DNA of 64,000 nt from Arthrobacter sp. zg-Y844 (GCF_024385465.1 NZ_JANFLS010000002.1:496001-560000); one strand, 5' to 3'. Positions 24,618-33,648 are shown, counted from the first letter of the stretch. Numbers and translations are program-made. The notes: a model not told the origin generated them from the sequence alone.

Positions 24618-26255
24618 CTAGGCTGCGCTGACTTTCCCGTCCGCGACTTCCCAGCGCGTGTCGAGCCGGACGTTCTCCAAGAGCCGCCTGTCGTGGGACA
24701 CCAGCAACAAGGCCCCCTCGTAGCTCTCCAGCGCCTCTTCGAGCTGCTCGATGGCGGGCAGGTCCAAGTGGTTGGTGGGCTCATCCAGGACCAGCAGGTT
24801 CACGCCCCGGGCCTGCAGGAGGGCCAGCGAAGCGCGGGTACGCTCCCCCGGGGACAACGCGTCGACGCGGCTCGCCACCTGATCCGCCTTGAGCCCGAAC
24901 TTGGCCAGCAGGGTCCGCGCTTCCGCGGATGAGAGTTCCGGGACAGCAGCTTCAAAGGCTTCCCCCAGCGGCAGGTGGCCCGGGAGCTGGCCGCGGCCCT
25001 GGTCGATTTCCCCCACCGCGACCGAGGCGCCCAGGGAGGCCGTGCCGGCATCGGGCACCTCGCGCCCCAGCAGCAGCCGCAGCAGCGTGGACTTGCCGGC
25101 ACCGTTGGGGCCGGTGATACCGATCCGCTCCCCGGCGTTCACCTGCACCGACACCGGGCCGAGGGTGAATCCACCCCGGGTGAGTGCGGCGTCGTTCAAC
25201 GTGGACACCACCGAGCTGGAGCGGGGCGCAGACCCGATGCGCAGCTGCAGCTGCCACTCCTTGCGTGGTTCCTCCACCTCGTCCAGGCGGGCGATCCGTG
25301 ACTCCATCTGGCGGACTTTCCGTGCCTGCTTTTCGGATGACTCGGTGCTGGCCTTGCGCCTGATCTTGTCATTGTCAGGGTTCTTCTTCATGGCGTTGCG
25401 CACGCCCTGCGAGCTCCATTCCCGGGTGGTCCGGGCGCGGGAAACCAGATCCGCCTTCTTGTCAGCGAACTCGTCGTACGCCTCGCGGGCATGCCGGCGG
25501 GCGACGGCGCGTTCCTCCAGGTACGCCTCGTAGCCGCCGTCGTAGACCGCCACGCTATTCTGTGCCAGGTCCAGCTCCACCACGGTGGTTACGCAGCGGG
25601 CGAGGAATTCACGGTCATGGGACACCAGCACGACGCCGCCGCGGAGTCCGCGGACAAACTGTTCCAGACGTGCCAGGCCGTCCAAGTCAAGGTCATTGGT
25701 GGGTTCGTCGAGCAGGACGATGTCGAAGCGGCTCAGCAGCAGGGCGGCCAGCGCCACGCGTGCCGCCTGCCCGCCCGAAAGCCCGGCCATCCCGGTGTCC
25801 AGGCCGAGCTGCAGGCCCAGGTCCGCCAGTACGGCGGGTGCCCGGTCTTCCAGGTCGGCTGCGCCGGACGCCAGCCACCGGTCCAGTGCGGCCGCATAGG
25901 CGTCATCCGCCCCGGGGAGTTCCGATCCCAGCGCCTCGGCAGCAGCCTCCATGGCTTCGGTGGAAGCCGCCGCCCCGGTACGCCGGGCCAGATACGCGCC
26001 CACGGTTTCACCGGCGAGCCGTTCGTGTTCCTGCGGCAGCCAGCCAACAAAGGCATCGGCCGGGGATGTGCTGACCGTGCCGGCCTGCGGTTCGGCCGCT
26101 CCGGCGAGCAACCGCAGCAGCGTCGATTTGCCGGCACCGTTGGCGCCCACCACGCCCACGACGTCCCCCGGCGCGACGGTGAGGGAAAGATGCTCGAAAA
26201 GGGTGCGGTGGGCGTGGCCGCCGGAAAGGTCCCGGGCGACGAGGGTTGCAGTCAT
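24618..26255 (-). CDS. ABC-F family ATPase
   Basis: A 545-residue soluble protein with two ABC ATPase domains and no membrane segment. Walker A motifs are GVVGANGAGKST and GITGPNGAGKST; signature motifs are LSGGQAARVALA and LSPGERTRASLALL; Walker B motifs end DEPTNDLD and DEPTNHLD. The DEPTN(D/H)LD form and the charged inter-domain linker (about residues 235-320, rich in Arg/Lys/Glu) mark the ABC-F class. These act on ribosomes as translation factors or antibiotic-protection proteins. Whether this one confers resistance cannot be read from sequence. The start is leaderless-like: TAGAAT, 6 nt (GGAGGC), ATG; the GGAGG is too close to act as a normal ribosome-binding site. Confidence 0.93.
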   Translation of the reverse strand: MTATLVARDLSGGHAHRTLFEHLSLTVAPGDVVGVVGANGAGKSTLLRLLAGAAEPQAGTVSTSPADAFVGWLPQEHERLAGETVGAYLARRTGAAASTEAMEAAAEALGSELPGADDAYAAALDRWLASGAADLEDRAPAVLADLGLQLGLDTGMAGLSGGQAARVALAALLLSRFDIVLLDEPTNDLDLDGLARLEQFVRGLRGGVVLVSHDREFLARCVTTVVELDLAQNSVAVYDGGYEAYLEERAVARRHAREAYDEFADKKADLVSRARTTREWSSQGVRNAMKKNPDNDKIRRKASTESSEKQARKVRQMESRIARLDEVEEPRKEWQLQLRIGSAPRSSSVVSTLNDAALTRGGFTLGPVSVQVNAGERIGITGPNGAGKSTLLRLLLGREVPDAGTASLGASVAVGEIDQGRGQLPGHLPLGEAFEAAVPELSSAEARTLLAKFGLKADQVASRVDALSPGERTRASLALLQARGVNLLVLDEPTNHLDLPAIEQLEEALESYEGALLLVSHDRRLLENVRLDTRWEVADGKVSAA

Positions 26256-26261
26256 GCCTCC

Positions 26262-26267
26262 ATTCTA
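26262..26267 (-). promoter_or_regulatory. -10 element TAGAAT for leaderless start at 26255
   Basis: TAGAAT followed by GGAGGC and the ATG on the minus strand. With transcription starting at the ATG, the GGAGG would not be in the mRNA. Confidence 0.55.
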
Positions 26268-26341
26268 TTTTGTGCACGCACCTGTTTCGGCTCAGGTCCG
26301 CGGCGGTAAGGTAGGCACCTGTTCCGTACCTAAGGACGATC

Positions 26342-27235
26342 ATGACCTCCATGCATCCATCCGGTCCCGGTGCCCTTCGGCTGATCTTTCCGCAGTGGCA
26401 GGGCGCTGCCGGAGCAGGCGCCGTCGGTTCGCTGCCTGCGGGTCAGCCGCACCAGACCCAGCTTTCCTACTATCTCGGACCTTCCCTGCTCGAGTTGCTC
26501 TCCCCCGCCCATGAGGGACCTACCGCCTTTGTGCCGGTCAGCACCGACACAACGGATAAGGCAGTGGAGACGGTGGACGGCATTTATGCCCGCGAAGCGG
26601 TCCTGCGCCAGCTCCGGGAAGGGCTCCGGCTGGTGTCGGAAGCCGATCCGGCGTCAGTGGTCACTTTCGGCGGGGAATGTTCGGTGAGTGTCGCTCCGTT
26701 CAGTTACCTGGCCGCCAGGTACGGGCCGGACCTGGCGGTGCTGTGGGTGGATGCGCACCCGGACACCGGGACCCCCGGCGACAGTTATACCGGGTTCCGG
26801 TCGATGTCCCTGTCGGCGCTCGCCGGGGAGGGCGACGCCGAATTCCTGGCCGCGCTGCCGGCAGTGGTGGCGCCGTCAAACGTCCTCCACGTTGGCCTGC
26901 AGGACTGGCAGGATCCCGGCATGGCCAATAAGCGCCGGCTGGGGATCTCCAGCGTCGGGATCACCGACACTCCGGAGGATACCCGCCGGATTCTGGATTG
27001 GCTGGCGCTCACCGGAGCTACGAAGCTGGCCATCCACGTGGACCTGGATGTGCTGGACCGGCGGGATTTCACCGGAGCAACGGGCAACGGCACCCGGGGC
27101 ATGCGGGTGCCGGATCTGCTTCGGATTATCGACGCCCTGGGCGATGCCGGGGAGATAGTCGGCCTCTCGCTCGCCCAGCACGCACCGCTGGAACTCCTCC
27201 GCCTGGGCGGACTGCTGCGGGACCTGCCGGTCTAG
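26342..27235 (+). CDS. Arginase/ureohydrolase-fold protein with altered metal ligand
   Basis: A 297-residue protein of the arginase/agmatinase/formimidoylglutamase fold. The second and third metal motifs are intact: VDAHPDTGTP, and HVDLDVLDRRDF in place of the usual S-x-D-x-D-x-x-D-P. The first motif, normally GGDHS, reads GGECS, so the histidine that binds one Mn2+ in arginase is replaced by cysteine. Either the site binds a different metal pair or the substrate is not a simple guanidine. It ends ALLLR-like helices typical of the family (PLELLRLGGLL). AAGGAC precedes the ATG. The neighbours are an ABC-F gene and two esterases, which do not point to arginine catabolism. Fold assignment is secure, activity open. 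Confidence 0.85.
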   Translation: MTSMHPSGPGALRLIFPQWQGAAGAGAVGSLPAGQPHQTQLSYYLGPSLLELLSPAHEGPTAFVPVSTDTTDKAVETVDGIYAREAVLRQLREGLRLVSEADPASVVTFGGECSVSVAPFSYLAARYGPDLAVLWVDAHPDTGTPGDSYTGFRSMSLSALAGEGDAEFLAALPAVVAPSNVLHVGLQDWQDPGMANKRRLGISSVGITDTPEDTRRILDWLALTGATKLAIHVDLDVLDRRDFTGATGNGTRGMRVPDLLRIIDALGDAGEIVGLSLAQHAPLELLRLGGLLRDLPV

Positions 27236-27236
27236 G

Positions 27237-28754
27237 TCAGCGGTAGCCGCGGTACCCGTTCCAGGCTTCCCGGCGGTCCCGGTGCGGATCATGGATCACG
27301 TTGTCGGTGCCGTCGAAGACCTTGGTGGCGCGCGTCTCGACGCTGTACTCCGGCCACAGGCCCGGACCTCCGGTGCGGGCAAAACGCAGCAGCGCACCGC
27401 GGAACCGGTTGCCAACGGAAACGGCAGTGCGCTTGCCGCCGAGCAGCGTCAGGAACCGGCCCAGTCCGTCGTCGTAGTTTCCGAACACCGCAGGGATGTC
27501 CATAGCGTGGGTGGCACCCATTCCCAGCAGGTTCGCCATCCGCGGGGCATAGTCAAACCGGTAGGACCACGTGGGCGCGTACGCGCTGTGCCCTTCCGCC
27601 ACCTGGATACTGGGCAGCCAGAAGACGACATCCCCGCCTACGTCCACGGCAGCGCGCTTGGACGGGTAGCCGGGGTAGGCGGCGAGGACCTGTTCCTTGA
27701 GCTCCGGTTCCGTGCGGGCAAACATCGTGTCAATCCGTTCCTCCGTGGTGGGGAGGATGTCCTGCACCCGGTCGAACAGCGCGCCTTCGCGGAACATATT
27801 GCCGATGACGAGCGGGATCCGGTGCGCCTTGCCCGTGCGGAAGGCATCGATGGGATGCAGCGGCAGGAACTCCCCGTCGACCACCGGTGCTACGGCCCGG
27901 GCACCGGGCTCGGACTCCGGCGTGACCTTGCGGGTGAGCGTGCCGACTGCCTTCACCAGGCGCTGGGCGGGCAACGTGGCCAGCGCATTCGGCGCGTCCT
28001 CTTCGGAGACCCCCAGCAGCTCGATCAGGCTGGCTGCCCACTTTTCCGGCAGGCCGGGGCCATAGGCAGTAGAGGGTGCCGAACTCTGCACGAAGGCCCG
28101 GTGGAAGAGCCCCTCGGCAGACGGAACGCACATCAGCGCAGTAATCGACATGGCGCCGGCAGACTCGCCGAAGACCGTCACGTTCCCGGGATCCCCGCCG
28201 AAGGCGGCAATGTTGCGCTGGACCCAGCGCAGGGCGGCGACCTGGTCCGCCAGCCCGACGTTTACGTCGAACGGCCGCTCCGGCGTCGAATACCGGCGGA
28301 AATCCATGAAGCCGAGTGCTCCCAGCCGATAATTCATGCAGACGTAGACCACATCCCCGCGTTCCACGAGGTTCCGGCCGTCATAGTCCGGCGCGGAAGC
28401 CGCCCCGATGGTGAACGCGCCGCCGTGGAAATACACCAGGACCGGGCGCGGCGGTGCCTCGCCCACCGGTGCAGTGACGTTGATGGTGAGGCAGTCTTCG
28501 TCCATGGGAGTCTTCCGGCCGGCACCCATGGACGGCAGTCCGCGTTCCTGCGGCGCTACGGGACCGTAGCGGCCGGCGTCCAGCACGCCCTCCCACGGCT
28601 CCACGGGCCGCGGCAGGCGCAGCCGCAGCCCGCCGACCGGCGGGGCCGCGTACGGTATTCCCCGCCACGTCCGCACGCCGTTCACTAGTGTTCCCCGCAC
28701 CATTCCGTCCGACGTCGAAACAGTGAGGTCCGGCTGAGCCGTAGTTGTTGCCAC
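27237..28754 (-). CDS. Type-B carboxylesterase (paralogue 2)
   Basis: A 505-residue carboxylesterase collinear with the gene at 22436-23953. It has RGIPYAAPPVGG, EDCLTINV, the oxyanion loop YFHGGAFTIGA and the nucleophile elbow TVFGESAGA. GTG at 28754 is chosen over the open upstream codons because GGAAGGAAC lies just before it and because it makes the two paralogues equal in length. Its stop lies 1 bp beyond the convergent arginase-fold gene. Substrate unknown. The two esterases differ throughout, so the duplication is old or the copies came in separately. The pair brackets the ABC-F and arginase-fold genes. Confidence 0.92.
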   Translation of the reverse strand: MATTTAQPDLTVSTSDGMVRGTLVNGVRTWRGIPYAAPPVGGLRLRLPRPVEPWEGVLDAGRYGPVAPQERGLPSMGAGRKTPMDEDCLTINVTAPVGEAPPRPVLVYFHGGAFTIGAASAPDYDGRNLVERGDVVYVCMNYRLGALGFMDFRRYSTPERPFDVNVGLADQVAALRWVQRNIAAFGGDPGNVTVFGESAGAMSITALMCVPSAEGLFHRAFVQSSAPSTAYGPGLPEKWAASLIELLGVSEEDAPNALATLPAQRLVKAVGTLTRKVTPESEPGARAVAPVVDGEFLPLHPIDAFRTGKAHRIPLVIGNMFREGALFDRVQDILPTTEERIDTMFARTEPELKEQVLAAYPGYPSKRAAVDVGGDVVFWLPSIQVAEGHSAYAPTWSYRFDYAPRMANLLGMGATHAMDIPAVFGNYDDGLGRFLTLLGGKRTAVSVGNRFRGALLRFARTGGPGLWPEYSVETRATKVFDGTDNVIHDPHRDRREAWNGYRGYR

Positions 28755-28940
28755 AGCGTTCCTTCCGCGGTTTTTCGAGCCCAGCGCGATCATATCCGCG
28801 CCGCGGAGGCCGCCGCTATCCCCGCCGAACCTATTCGCACGAACTGCTAAGCCCTTGGCGGACGGGAGGGGCGCAAACCCTGCACAAGTTCAACAGCATG
28901 CTTATGGTGGAGGAACCGTCACCAACCAAAGGAGTAACGC

Positions 28941-29594
28941 ATGTCCCGCATCGCCATTATCGGAGGTCACGGAAAAGTCGCCCTGCACCTGGCCCGCCGG
29001 CTGACCGACAAGGGTCACACCGTCACCTCCCTCTTCCGCAACCCGGACCACGCAGCCGATGTGGAACAGACCGGCGCGGAAGCCGTCGTCGCCGACGTGG
29101 AAAACCTCTCCACCGAACAGATCACCGAACTGCTTCGCGGGCAGGACGCCGTCGTCTGGAGCGCCGGGGCCGGGGGCGGCACCCCCGAACGCACTTTCGC
29201 CGTGGACCGGGACGCCGCAATCCGCTCCATGGACGCCGCAGAAGCCGCTGGAGCCGGCCGCTACGTGATGGTGTCCTACTTCGGTGCCGGCAAGGACCAT
29301 GGAGTCCCCGAAGACGACGGGTTCTTTGCCTACGCCGAGGCCAAGGCGGACGCGGATGAGCACCTGCGGGCCAGCGGCCTGAACTGGACCATCCTTGGCC
29401 CCAGCGCGCTGACCATGGATCCCGGCACGGGCCGGATCGAAACGGGAGCAGGAGTCGAGGGCAAGTCCGTTTCGCGCGAAGACGTTGCCCACGTGGCCGC
29501 CGAAGTCCTCGAACGCCCCGAAACCGCCGGAAAGACCATCGAGTTCAACAACGGCCCGACGCCGATTGCCGAGGCCCTGGATTCCCTCGCCTAG
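28941..29594 (+). CDS. NAD(P)-binding atypical SDR (NmrA/YwnB-like)
   Basis: A 217-residue Rossmann protein. It starts RIAIIGGHGKVALHLARRL, an atypical SDR/NmrA-type dinucleotide-binding loop. It continues with VVWSAGAGGG and a YAEAKADADEHLRASGLNWTIL segment, in which Y-x-x-x-K resembles the SDR pair. Relatives are annotated NAD(P)H-binding or NAD-dependent epimerase/dehydratase-like and may be redox sensors rather than enzymes. AAAGGAG gives a strong ribosome-binding site. The transcript ends in the 18-bp hairpin at 29607-29644. Function in the cell is unknown. Confidence 0.9.
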   Translation: MSRIAIIGGHGKVALHLARRLTDKGHTVTSLFRNPDHAADVEQTGAEAVVADVENLSTEQITELLRGQDAVVWSAGAGGGTPERTFAVDRDAAIRSMDAAEAAGAGRYVMVSYFGAGKDHGVPEDDGFFAYAEAKADADEHLRASGLNWTILGPSALTMDPGTGRIETGAGVEGKSVSREDVAHVAAEVLERPETAGKTIEFNNGPTPIAEALDSLA

Positions 29595-29606
29595 CCGGTC
29601 CATCAA

Positions 29607-29644
29607 CAGCAACGGCAGCCGCACCTGCGGCTGCCGTTGCTGTC
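29607..29644. terminator. Perfect 18-bp inverted repeat, bidirectional terminator
   Basis: Arms 29607-29624 and 29627-29644 with only two bases between them, so the actual loop must open a few pairs. It lies between convergent genes, 12 bp after the plus-strand stop and 9 bp before the minus-strand stop. Confidence 0.85.
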
Positions 29645-29653
29645 TGCCCGGTG

Positions 29654-30466
29654 TTAACCAGTGATTTTGTACTTCTCGCGGTCCGCGGCGTCGAGGACCT
29701 GCTGTTCTTCAACGGCCATGGCGCCGCCGCCGCGGCTCCGCGGCATCCACCACGCGCCGGGCTCGGGCGTCACGGGGTAGGTATCGATGCAGTAATCGAT
29801 TCCCTCCTGCAGTTCCTCCTGCAGCCGGCGGGTCTCTTCGACAACGTCGGCATCCGCTCCGACGCGCATCATTTCGCCCACGTGCACGCGCACCGGGGTT
29901 TTCCAGACGGCCTTGATGCTTAGGCCGTGCCCGCGGGTCAGCATGCGGTGGCCGCCCCAGACCGATACCGGAATGATCGGGACACCGGCCTCGGCGGCCA
30001 TGCGCACGGCGCCGGTCTTCAGCTGCCGCACGGTGAAGCTGCGGCTGACGCCTGCCTCGGGCAGGACCGCAAGGTAATCACCGCCGCGCAGCTTTTCTAC
30101 GGACTCCTTGTAGGCTGCTGCGCCGTCGGCACGGTCCACCACAATGTGCTCGCACCAGTCGCAGACAGCCTTGACGAACTTCTTTTTCGTGGCTTTCTTG
30201 GTGACGAGGAACCGCATGTGGACCTTCAGCTTCCGCCACATCAGGAGCTCCGCGAACGCGAAGTCCAGGTAGCCGAAGTGGGTAATGGCCACCACTGCCC
30301 CCTTGCCGGGGACGACGGTGCGGTTCAGGCCGTGGATGTCTTCGTGGGCGGGAAGGTTCTCCAGGCCGGAGGGGATCACGGGGACCCTGAAGAGGCTGCG
30401 GGCAGTGAGGCCCGTAAATACGATGCCTCGATAGACGAACTTGTTGGGGTTACGCTTTGCGGGCAA
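29654..30466 (-). CDS. 1-acyl-sn-glycerol-3-phosphate acyltransferase family (PlsC-like)
   Basis: A protein of about 270 residues with the H-x4-D acyltransferase motif in ITHFGYLDFAF. The second and third blocks follow (LPEAGVSRSF with E/G and the VPIIPVSVWGG strand). It transfers an acyl chain to a glycerol-phosphate-type acceptor at the inner membrane face. I prefer the TTG at 30466 because CAGGAG lies 6 nt upstream; a TTG at 30505 is also open but is only 4 nt after a TAGAAT -10 element (30515-30510). Actinobacteria carry several PlsC paralogues. Which lipid this one makes is not visible. Alternatives such as a mannoside or hemolysin-type acyltransferase are less likely. Confidence 0.85.
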   Translation of the reverse strand: MPAKRNPNKFVYRGIVFTGLTARSLFRVPVIPSGLENLPAHEDIHGLNRTVVPGKGAVVAITHFGYLDFAFAELLMWRKLKVHMRFLVTKKATKKKFVKAVCDWCEHIVVDRADGAAAYKESVEKLRGGDYLAVLPEAGVSRSFTVRQLKTGAVRMAAEAGVPIIPVSVWGGHRMLTRGHGLSIKAVWKTPVRVHVGEMMRVGADADVVEETRRLQEELQEGIDYCIDTYPVTPEPGAWWMPRSRGGGAMAVEEQQVLDAADREKYKITG

Positions 30467-30509
30467 CGTCGGCTCCTGAGTCGGGGGGAATTTCGGGGCA
30501 GGCAACGAA

Positions 30510-30515
30510 ATTCTA
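30510..30515 (-). promoter_or_regulatory. -10 element TAGAAT upstream of the acyltransferase
   Basis: TAGAAT on the minus strand would start transcription near 30503. This gives a leader of about 37 nt to the TTG at 30466, with CAGGAG as ribosome-binding site. Confidence 0.45.
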
Positions 30516-30620
30516 CCGCGGTGCCCGATGGACGCCGGCCTGTTTGTCCGCGCGGCGGGGAAATGTCCGGCTCCGTGCTTCCCAGGTCCTCGACCAGCAG
30601 ACGGGGGCCCGTTTGGCGGC

Positions 30621-30626
30621 TATCTT
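30621..30626 (+). promoter_or_regulatory. -10 element TATCTT for leaderless start at 30633
   Basis: TATCTT, 6 nt (TTAGCC) and the ATG of the hydrolase. No ribosome-binding site lies between. Confidence 0.55.
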
Positions 30627-30632
30627 TTAGCC

Positions 30633-31577
30633 ATGGTGATACGCGGAAGGTTCGCCGGCCGGGGGCCGGGCGGAAGGCCGCGCACCGAACCGGCCGCCCC
30701 GGCCGATCCTGCTGCCGCACGCGACGCACAACTCGGCGACGTCGACTGGTTCGCTCTTCCGGAGGGAGCGGTCCGTTCACGGTTCGCGGCGCCCAGCGGG
30801 TCCCTGGCTGCCGTAAGCATGGGAGAGCCGGGCAACCCGCCGGTGGTCCTCGTGCCCGGTGCCATGGGGTCGAAGGAGGACTTCTCCCTGGTTCTGCCGG
30901 AGCTTGCGGCTGCAGGGTATTTCGCCTTCTCCTTCGATCTTGCCGGGCAGTACGAATCGACGGGCGCGGGCCCTGAGCATCTCCGCCCGCCGCGCCAGCG
31001 GTTCGACTTCGATCTGTTTACGGACGACCTCACGGCAGTGCTGACAGCGTGCGGCCCGGCCCATGTGGTGGGCTATTCATTTGCCGGCATTGTTGCCCAG
31101 CTGACCCTGCTGAAACGGCCGGACCTGTTCCGCAGTATTACCCTGCTCGGCTGCCCGCCCCAGGGCGGGCAGAGTTTCCGCGGCGTGAGCTGGATCGGCT
31201 GGGCGGCCCCCCTGGTCGGGGACAGGATCAGCGCGGACCTGATCGTCTGGGGTGTGAAGCGCAATTTCATCCGCGCTTCCCCGGGCCGGATGGCGCTTGT
31301 CATGCACCGGTTCACGCTCACCCGGAAGGACTCGATCCGGGACATGGTGGGACTGATGCGCCACGCCCCGGACCTGAGGCCGGCCCTGCGCGCCACCCCG
31401 GTTCCCAAATTAGTAGCCGTGGGCGAGCATGATGTGTGGCCGCTGCAGCTGCACCGCAGTTTTGCCGACAGCATCGGGGCGTCCTTTGCGTCCTACAGCA
31501 GCGGACACAGTCCCAGCGAGCAATCGCCGTACGAGTTCACCCGCGACCTGCTGCGTCTGTTCGGTTCCGCGTCCTGA
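30633..31577 (+). CDS. Alpha/beta-fold hydrolase
   Basis: A 314-residue alpha/beta hydrolase. It shows the oxyanion segment VVLVPGAMGSKEDFSLV, the DLAGQYES strand turn and the nucleophile elbow VVGYSFAGIVAQ with the catalytic serine in G-Y-S-F-A-G. VAVGEHDVWP holds the acid and HSPSEQSPYEF the likely catalytic histidine. It is cytoplasmic with unknown substrate. The frame is open 105 nt upstream, but the ATG at 30633 fits a leaderless promoter. The 3' end overlaps the convergent GT2 gene by 41 bp, so transcription of one may interfere with the other. Confidence 0.88.
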   Translation: MVIRGRFAGRGPGGRPRTEPAAPADPAAARDAQLGDVDWFALPEGAVRSRFAAPSGSLAAVSMGEPGNPPVVLVPGAMGSKEDFSLVLPELAAAGYFAFSFDLAGQYESTGAGPEHLRPPRQRFDFDLFTDDLTAVLTACGPAHVVGYSFAGIVAQLTLLKRPDLFRSITLLGCPPQGGQSFRGVSWIGWAAPLVGDRISADLIVWGVKRNFIRASPGRMALVMHRFTLTRKDSIRDMVGLMRHAPDLRPALRATPVPKLVAVGEHDVWPLQLHRSFADSIGASFASYSSGHSPSEQSPYEFTRDLLRLFGSAS

Positions 31578-32298
31578 GAGCGGCCCGCTCCCTGCGGCGC
31601 CGCAGCGGCGGCTCCTCGCGGAACTCCACTTTGAAGGTGTCATAGGCCATGGCCACCCGCCGGCCGAGGCCGCGCCACGTGTTGAAGGGCCGTGCGGAGA
31701 CGGCCACGCGCAGGTCCGGATCCCACCGGACCTGCATCCCGGGACGCAACTGATAGCAAAGGTCAAGGTCATCATGCACCCGAGGATTGTCCCGGTGCAC
31801 CCGGGTCCTTAGCCGGTTCCACATGCTGCAGTGGAGGCCGAAGTTGGAGCCGAAGATCGGCGGGTGGCCCATCAACAGTGTCATGGACCAGCGGTACCCG
31901 CCGATGTAAAGGTGTTCCGCGATCCACCGGATCAGCCGGTTAGCACCGTAGAACTGACCCGGTCCGGTCACCGCAGTGTCTTCCCCCGCTTCAAGCAGGT
32001 CTGCTTCCAGCCGTTCCAGCCATTGCGGCGGCGGTACCGAGTCCGCATCCAGCCGGGCCAGCCATTCGCCCCGCGCCTCGTCAAAGCCGCGGAACGTCGC
32101 GGAGGTGACCCCCACGCGGGGTTCGTAGATCCGGCGCACTCCCGCTGCCCGGCAGACGTCCGCCGTTGCATCGGTGCTGGCGTTGTCCACGACCAGCACC
32201 TCGTCCGGCGGCCGGGTCTGCCGTGACACCGCGTCCAGGCAGGCGGCCAGCATGACGGCGTCGTTATGGGAAGGGATTACCACTGTGATAGTTGACAT
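31537..32298 (-). CDS. Glycosyltransferase family 2
   Basis: A 253-residue GT-A enzyme. It starts MSTITVVIPSHNDAVMLAACL and has VLVVDNASTDATADV and the metal-binding D-x-D in ARLDADSVPPPQWLE, followed by DDLDLCYQLRPG. No C-terminal membrane anchor is clear. It probably transfers a sugar from a nucleotide donor to a lipid or polysaccharide acceptor. It is unrelated in sequence to the four transferases at 13-18 kb. AGGA precedes the ATG. A 263-bp gap separates it from the divergent thiosulfate-uptake operon. Confidence 0.87.
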   Translation of the reverse strand: MSTITVVIPSHNDAVMLAACLDAVSRQTRPPDEVLVVDNASTDATADVCRAAGVRRIYEPRVGVTSATFRGFDEARGEWLARLDADSVPPPQWLERLEADLLEAGEDTAVTGPGQFYGANRLIRWIAEHLYIGGYRWSMTLLMGHPPIFGSNFGLHCSMWNRLRTRVHRDNPRVHDDLDLCYQLRPGMQVRWDPDLRVAVSARPFNTWRGLGRRVAMAYDTFKVEFREEPPLRRRRERAALRTRNRTDAAGRG

Positions 32299-32560
32299 CG
32301 CGTCCTGGCTGCCGGTTGTCCGTTGCCCTCCGATTCTGCCACCGCACCCCTGCCGCGGCCATGCCGCGGGCAGCGGGGGCGGTGCCGGGCACCAAAACGG
32401 GAACCGCCCTTCCCGGACCGGCCTTCGTCCAACCGCCCGTCACGCGGCTTAACCCGCGGACATACGGGGCCACAATCCTTGGCGGGGCGAAAGCTGCGCA
32501 ATTAGCGTGGCAGGGCTGCGGCAGTCGGCTGCGCAATCCTCTTTTCCTAGGAGCAGTTCA

Positions 32561-33613
32561 ATGCTTATTTCAGGCCTGCTGGTCGGGTTGGCACTCGGAT
32601 TCGTTATGCAGCGGGGCCGCTTCTGCGTCACCGGAGCCTTCCGCGATGTCTGGGTTACACGCAATACCCGCTGGCTCACCGCGTTCCTGGTGGTTGTGGC
32701 CGTGCAAAGCGTCGGCGTCTTCGCCTTGGACGCCGCGGGCGTCATCACCCTGCAGGCCGAGGCGTTCCCCTGGCTGGCAACCATCGTGGGCGGCTTCATC
32801 TTCGGCTTTGCCATTGTGCTGGCCGGCGGCTGCGCCACCGGAACCTACTACCGCGCCGGCGAGGGCCTGGTCGGCAGCTGGCTGGCGCTGATCTCCTACG
32901 CACTGTTCGCCGCGATCATGAAGACGGGACCCCTGGCCGGTTTCAACACCGCGATGCGTTCCGTGACCGTGGAGCAGAGCAATTTCTACTCCGTCCTGGG
33001 CATCTCCCCGTGGCTGTTCGTGGCGGTGCTCGTCACCGCCGTGGCACTGGCGGTCCGGCACCACCTGGCCAAGCCCAAGTTCGCCATGGCCGCCCTGCCG
33101 GCGTCGAAGACCGGACTGGCGCATCTCCTGTTCGAAAAGCCGTGGAATGCCTTCGCCACCGCCGTCGTCATCGGGCTCATTGCCACGGCCGCCTGGCCGC
33201 TGAGCTGGGCCACCGGCCGGGAAGACGGCCTGGGCATCACCACCCCCTCCTCCAAGCTGGTCACCTACCTTGTCACCGGCGATGCCGAGCTCGTGGACTG
33301 GGGTGTGTACCTGGTCATCGGCATCCTGCTCGGCTCCTTCATCGCAGCCAAGGGCAGCGGTGAATTCCGGGTCCGGGTCCCCGACGCCGCAACCGCCGTG
33401 AAGAGCCTCGGCGGCGGTGCCCTGATGGGCATCGGCGCCGCCCTGGCCGGCGGCTGCACCATCGGCAACGCCATGGTGCAGACGGCCCAGTTCACCTTCC
33501 AGGGCTGGACCGCGCTGATCTTCATGATCCTCGGCACGGGCGTCGCTGCGAAGCTCACCATCATGAACCACCGACCGGCGCCTGCCTCCGCACGCGTCCC
33601 CGTCGGCGTCTGA
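32561..33613 (+). CDS. tsuA: YeeE/YedE-family thiosulfate transporter (TsuA)
   Basis: A protein of about 350 residues with many transmembrane segments. It shows the conserved cysteines of the YeeE/TsuA family: MQRGRFCVTGAFRD, VLAGGCATGTYYRAGEG and ALAGGCTIGNAMVQ. In the characterised transporter three cysteines relay thiosulfate across the membrane. ATG at 32561 is chosen (GGAGCAG upstream); the frame is open 54 nt further back. It is followed after 35 bp by a TusA-like gene, the same pair found in E. coli (yeeE-yeeD). It may import thiosulfate or a related sulfur species for cysteine synthesis. Confidence 0.92.
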   Translation: MLISGLLVGLALGFVMQRGRFCVTGAFRDVWVTRNTRWLTAFLVVVAVQSVGVFALDAAGVITLQAEAFPWLATIVGGFIFGFAIVLAGGCATGTYYRAGEGLVGSWLALISYALFAAIMKTGPLAGFNTAMRSVTVEQSNFYSVLGISPWLFVAVLVTAVALAVRHHLAKPKFAMAALPASKTGLAHLLFEKPWNAFATAVVIGLIATAAWPLSWATGREDGLGITTPSSKLVTYLVTGDAELVDWGVYLVIGILLGSFIAAKGSGEFRVRVPDAATAVKSLGGGALMGIGAALAGGCTIGNAMVQTAQFTFQGWTALIFMILGTGVAAKLTIMNHRPAPASARVPVGV

Positions 33614-33648
33614 TTCCCCCACCCAAAAGCTCGAAAAGGAAATACACC

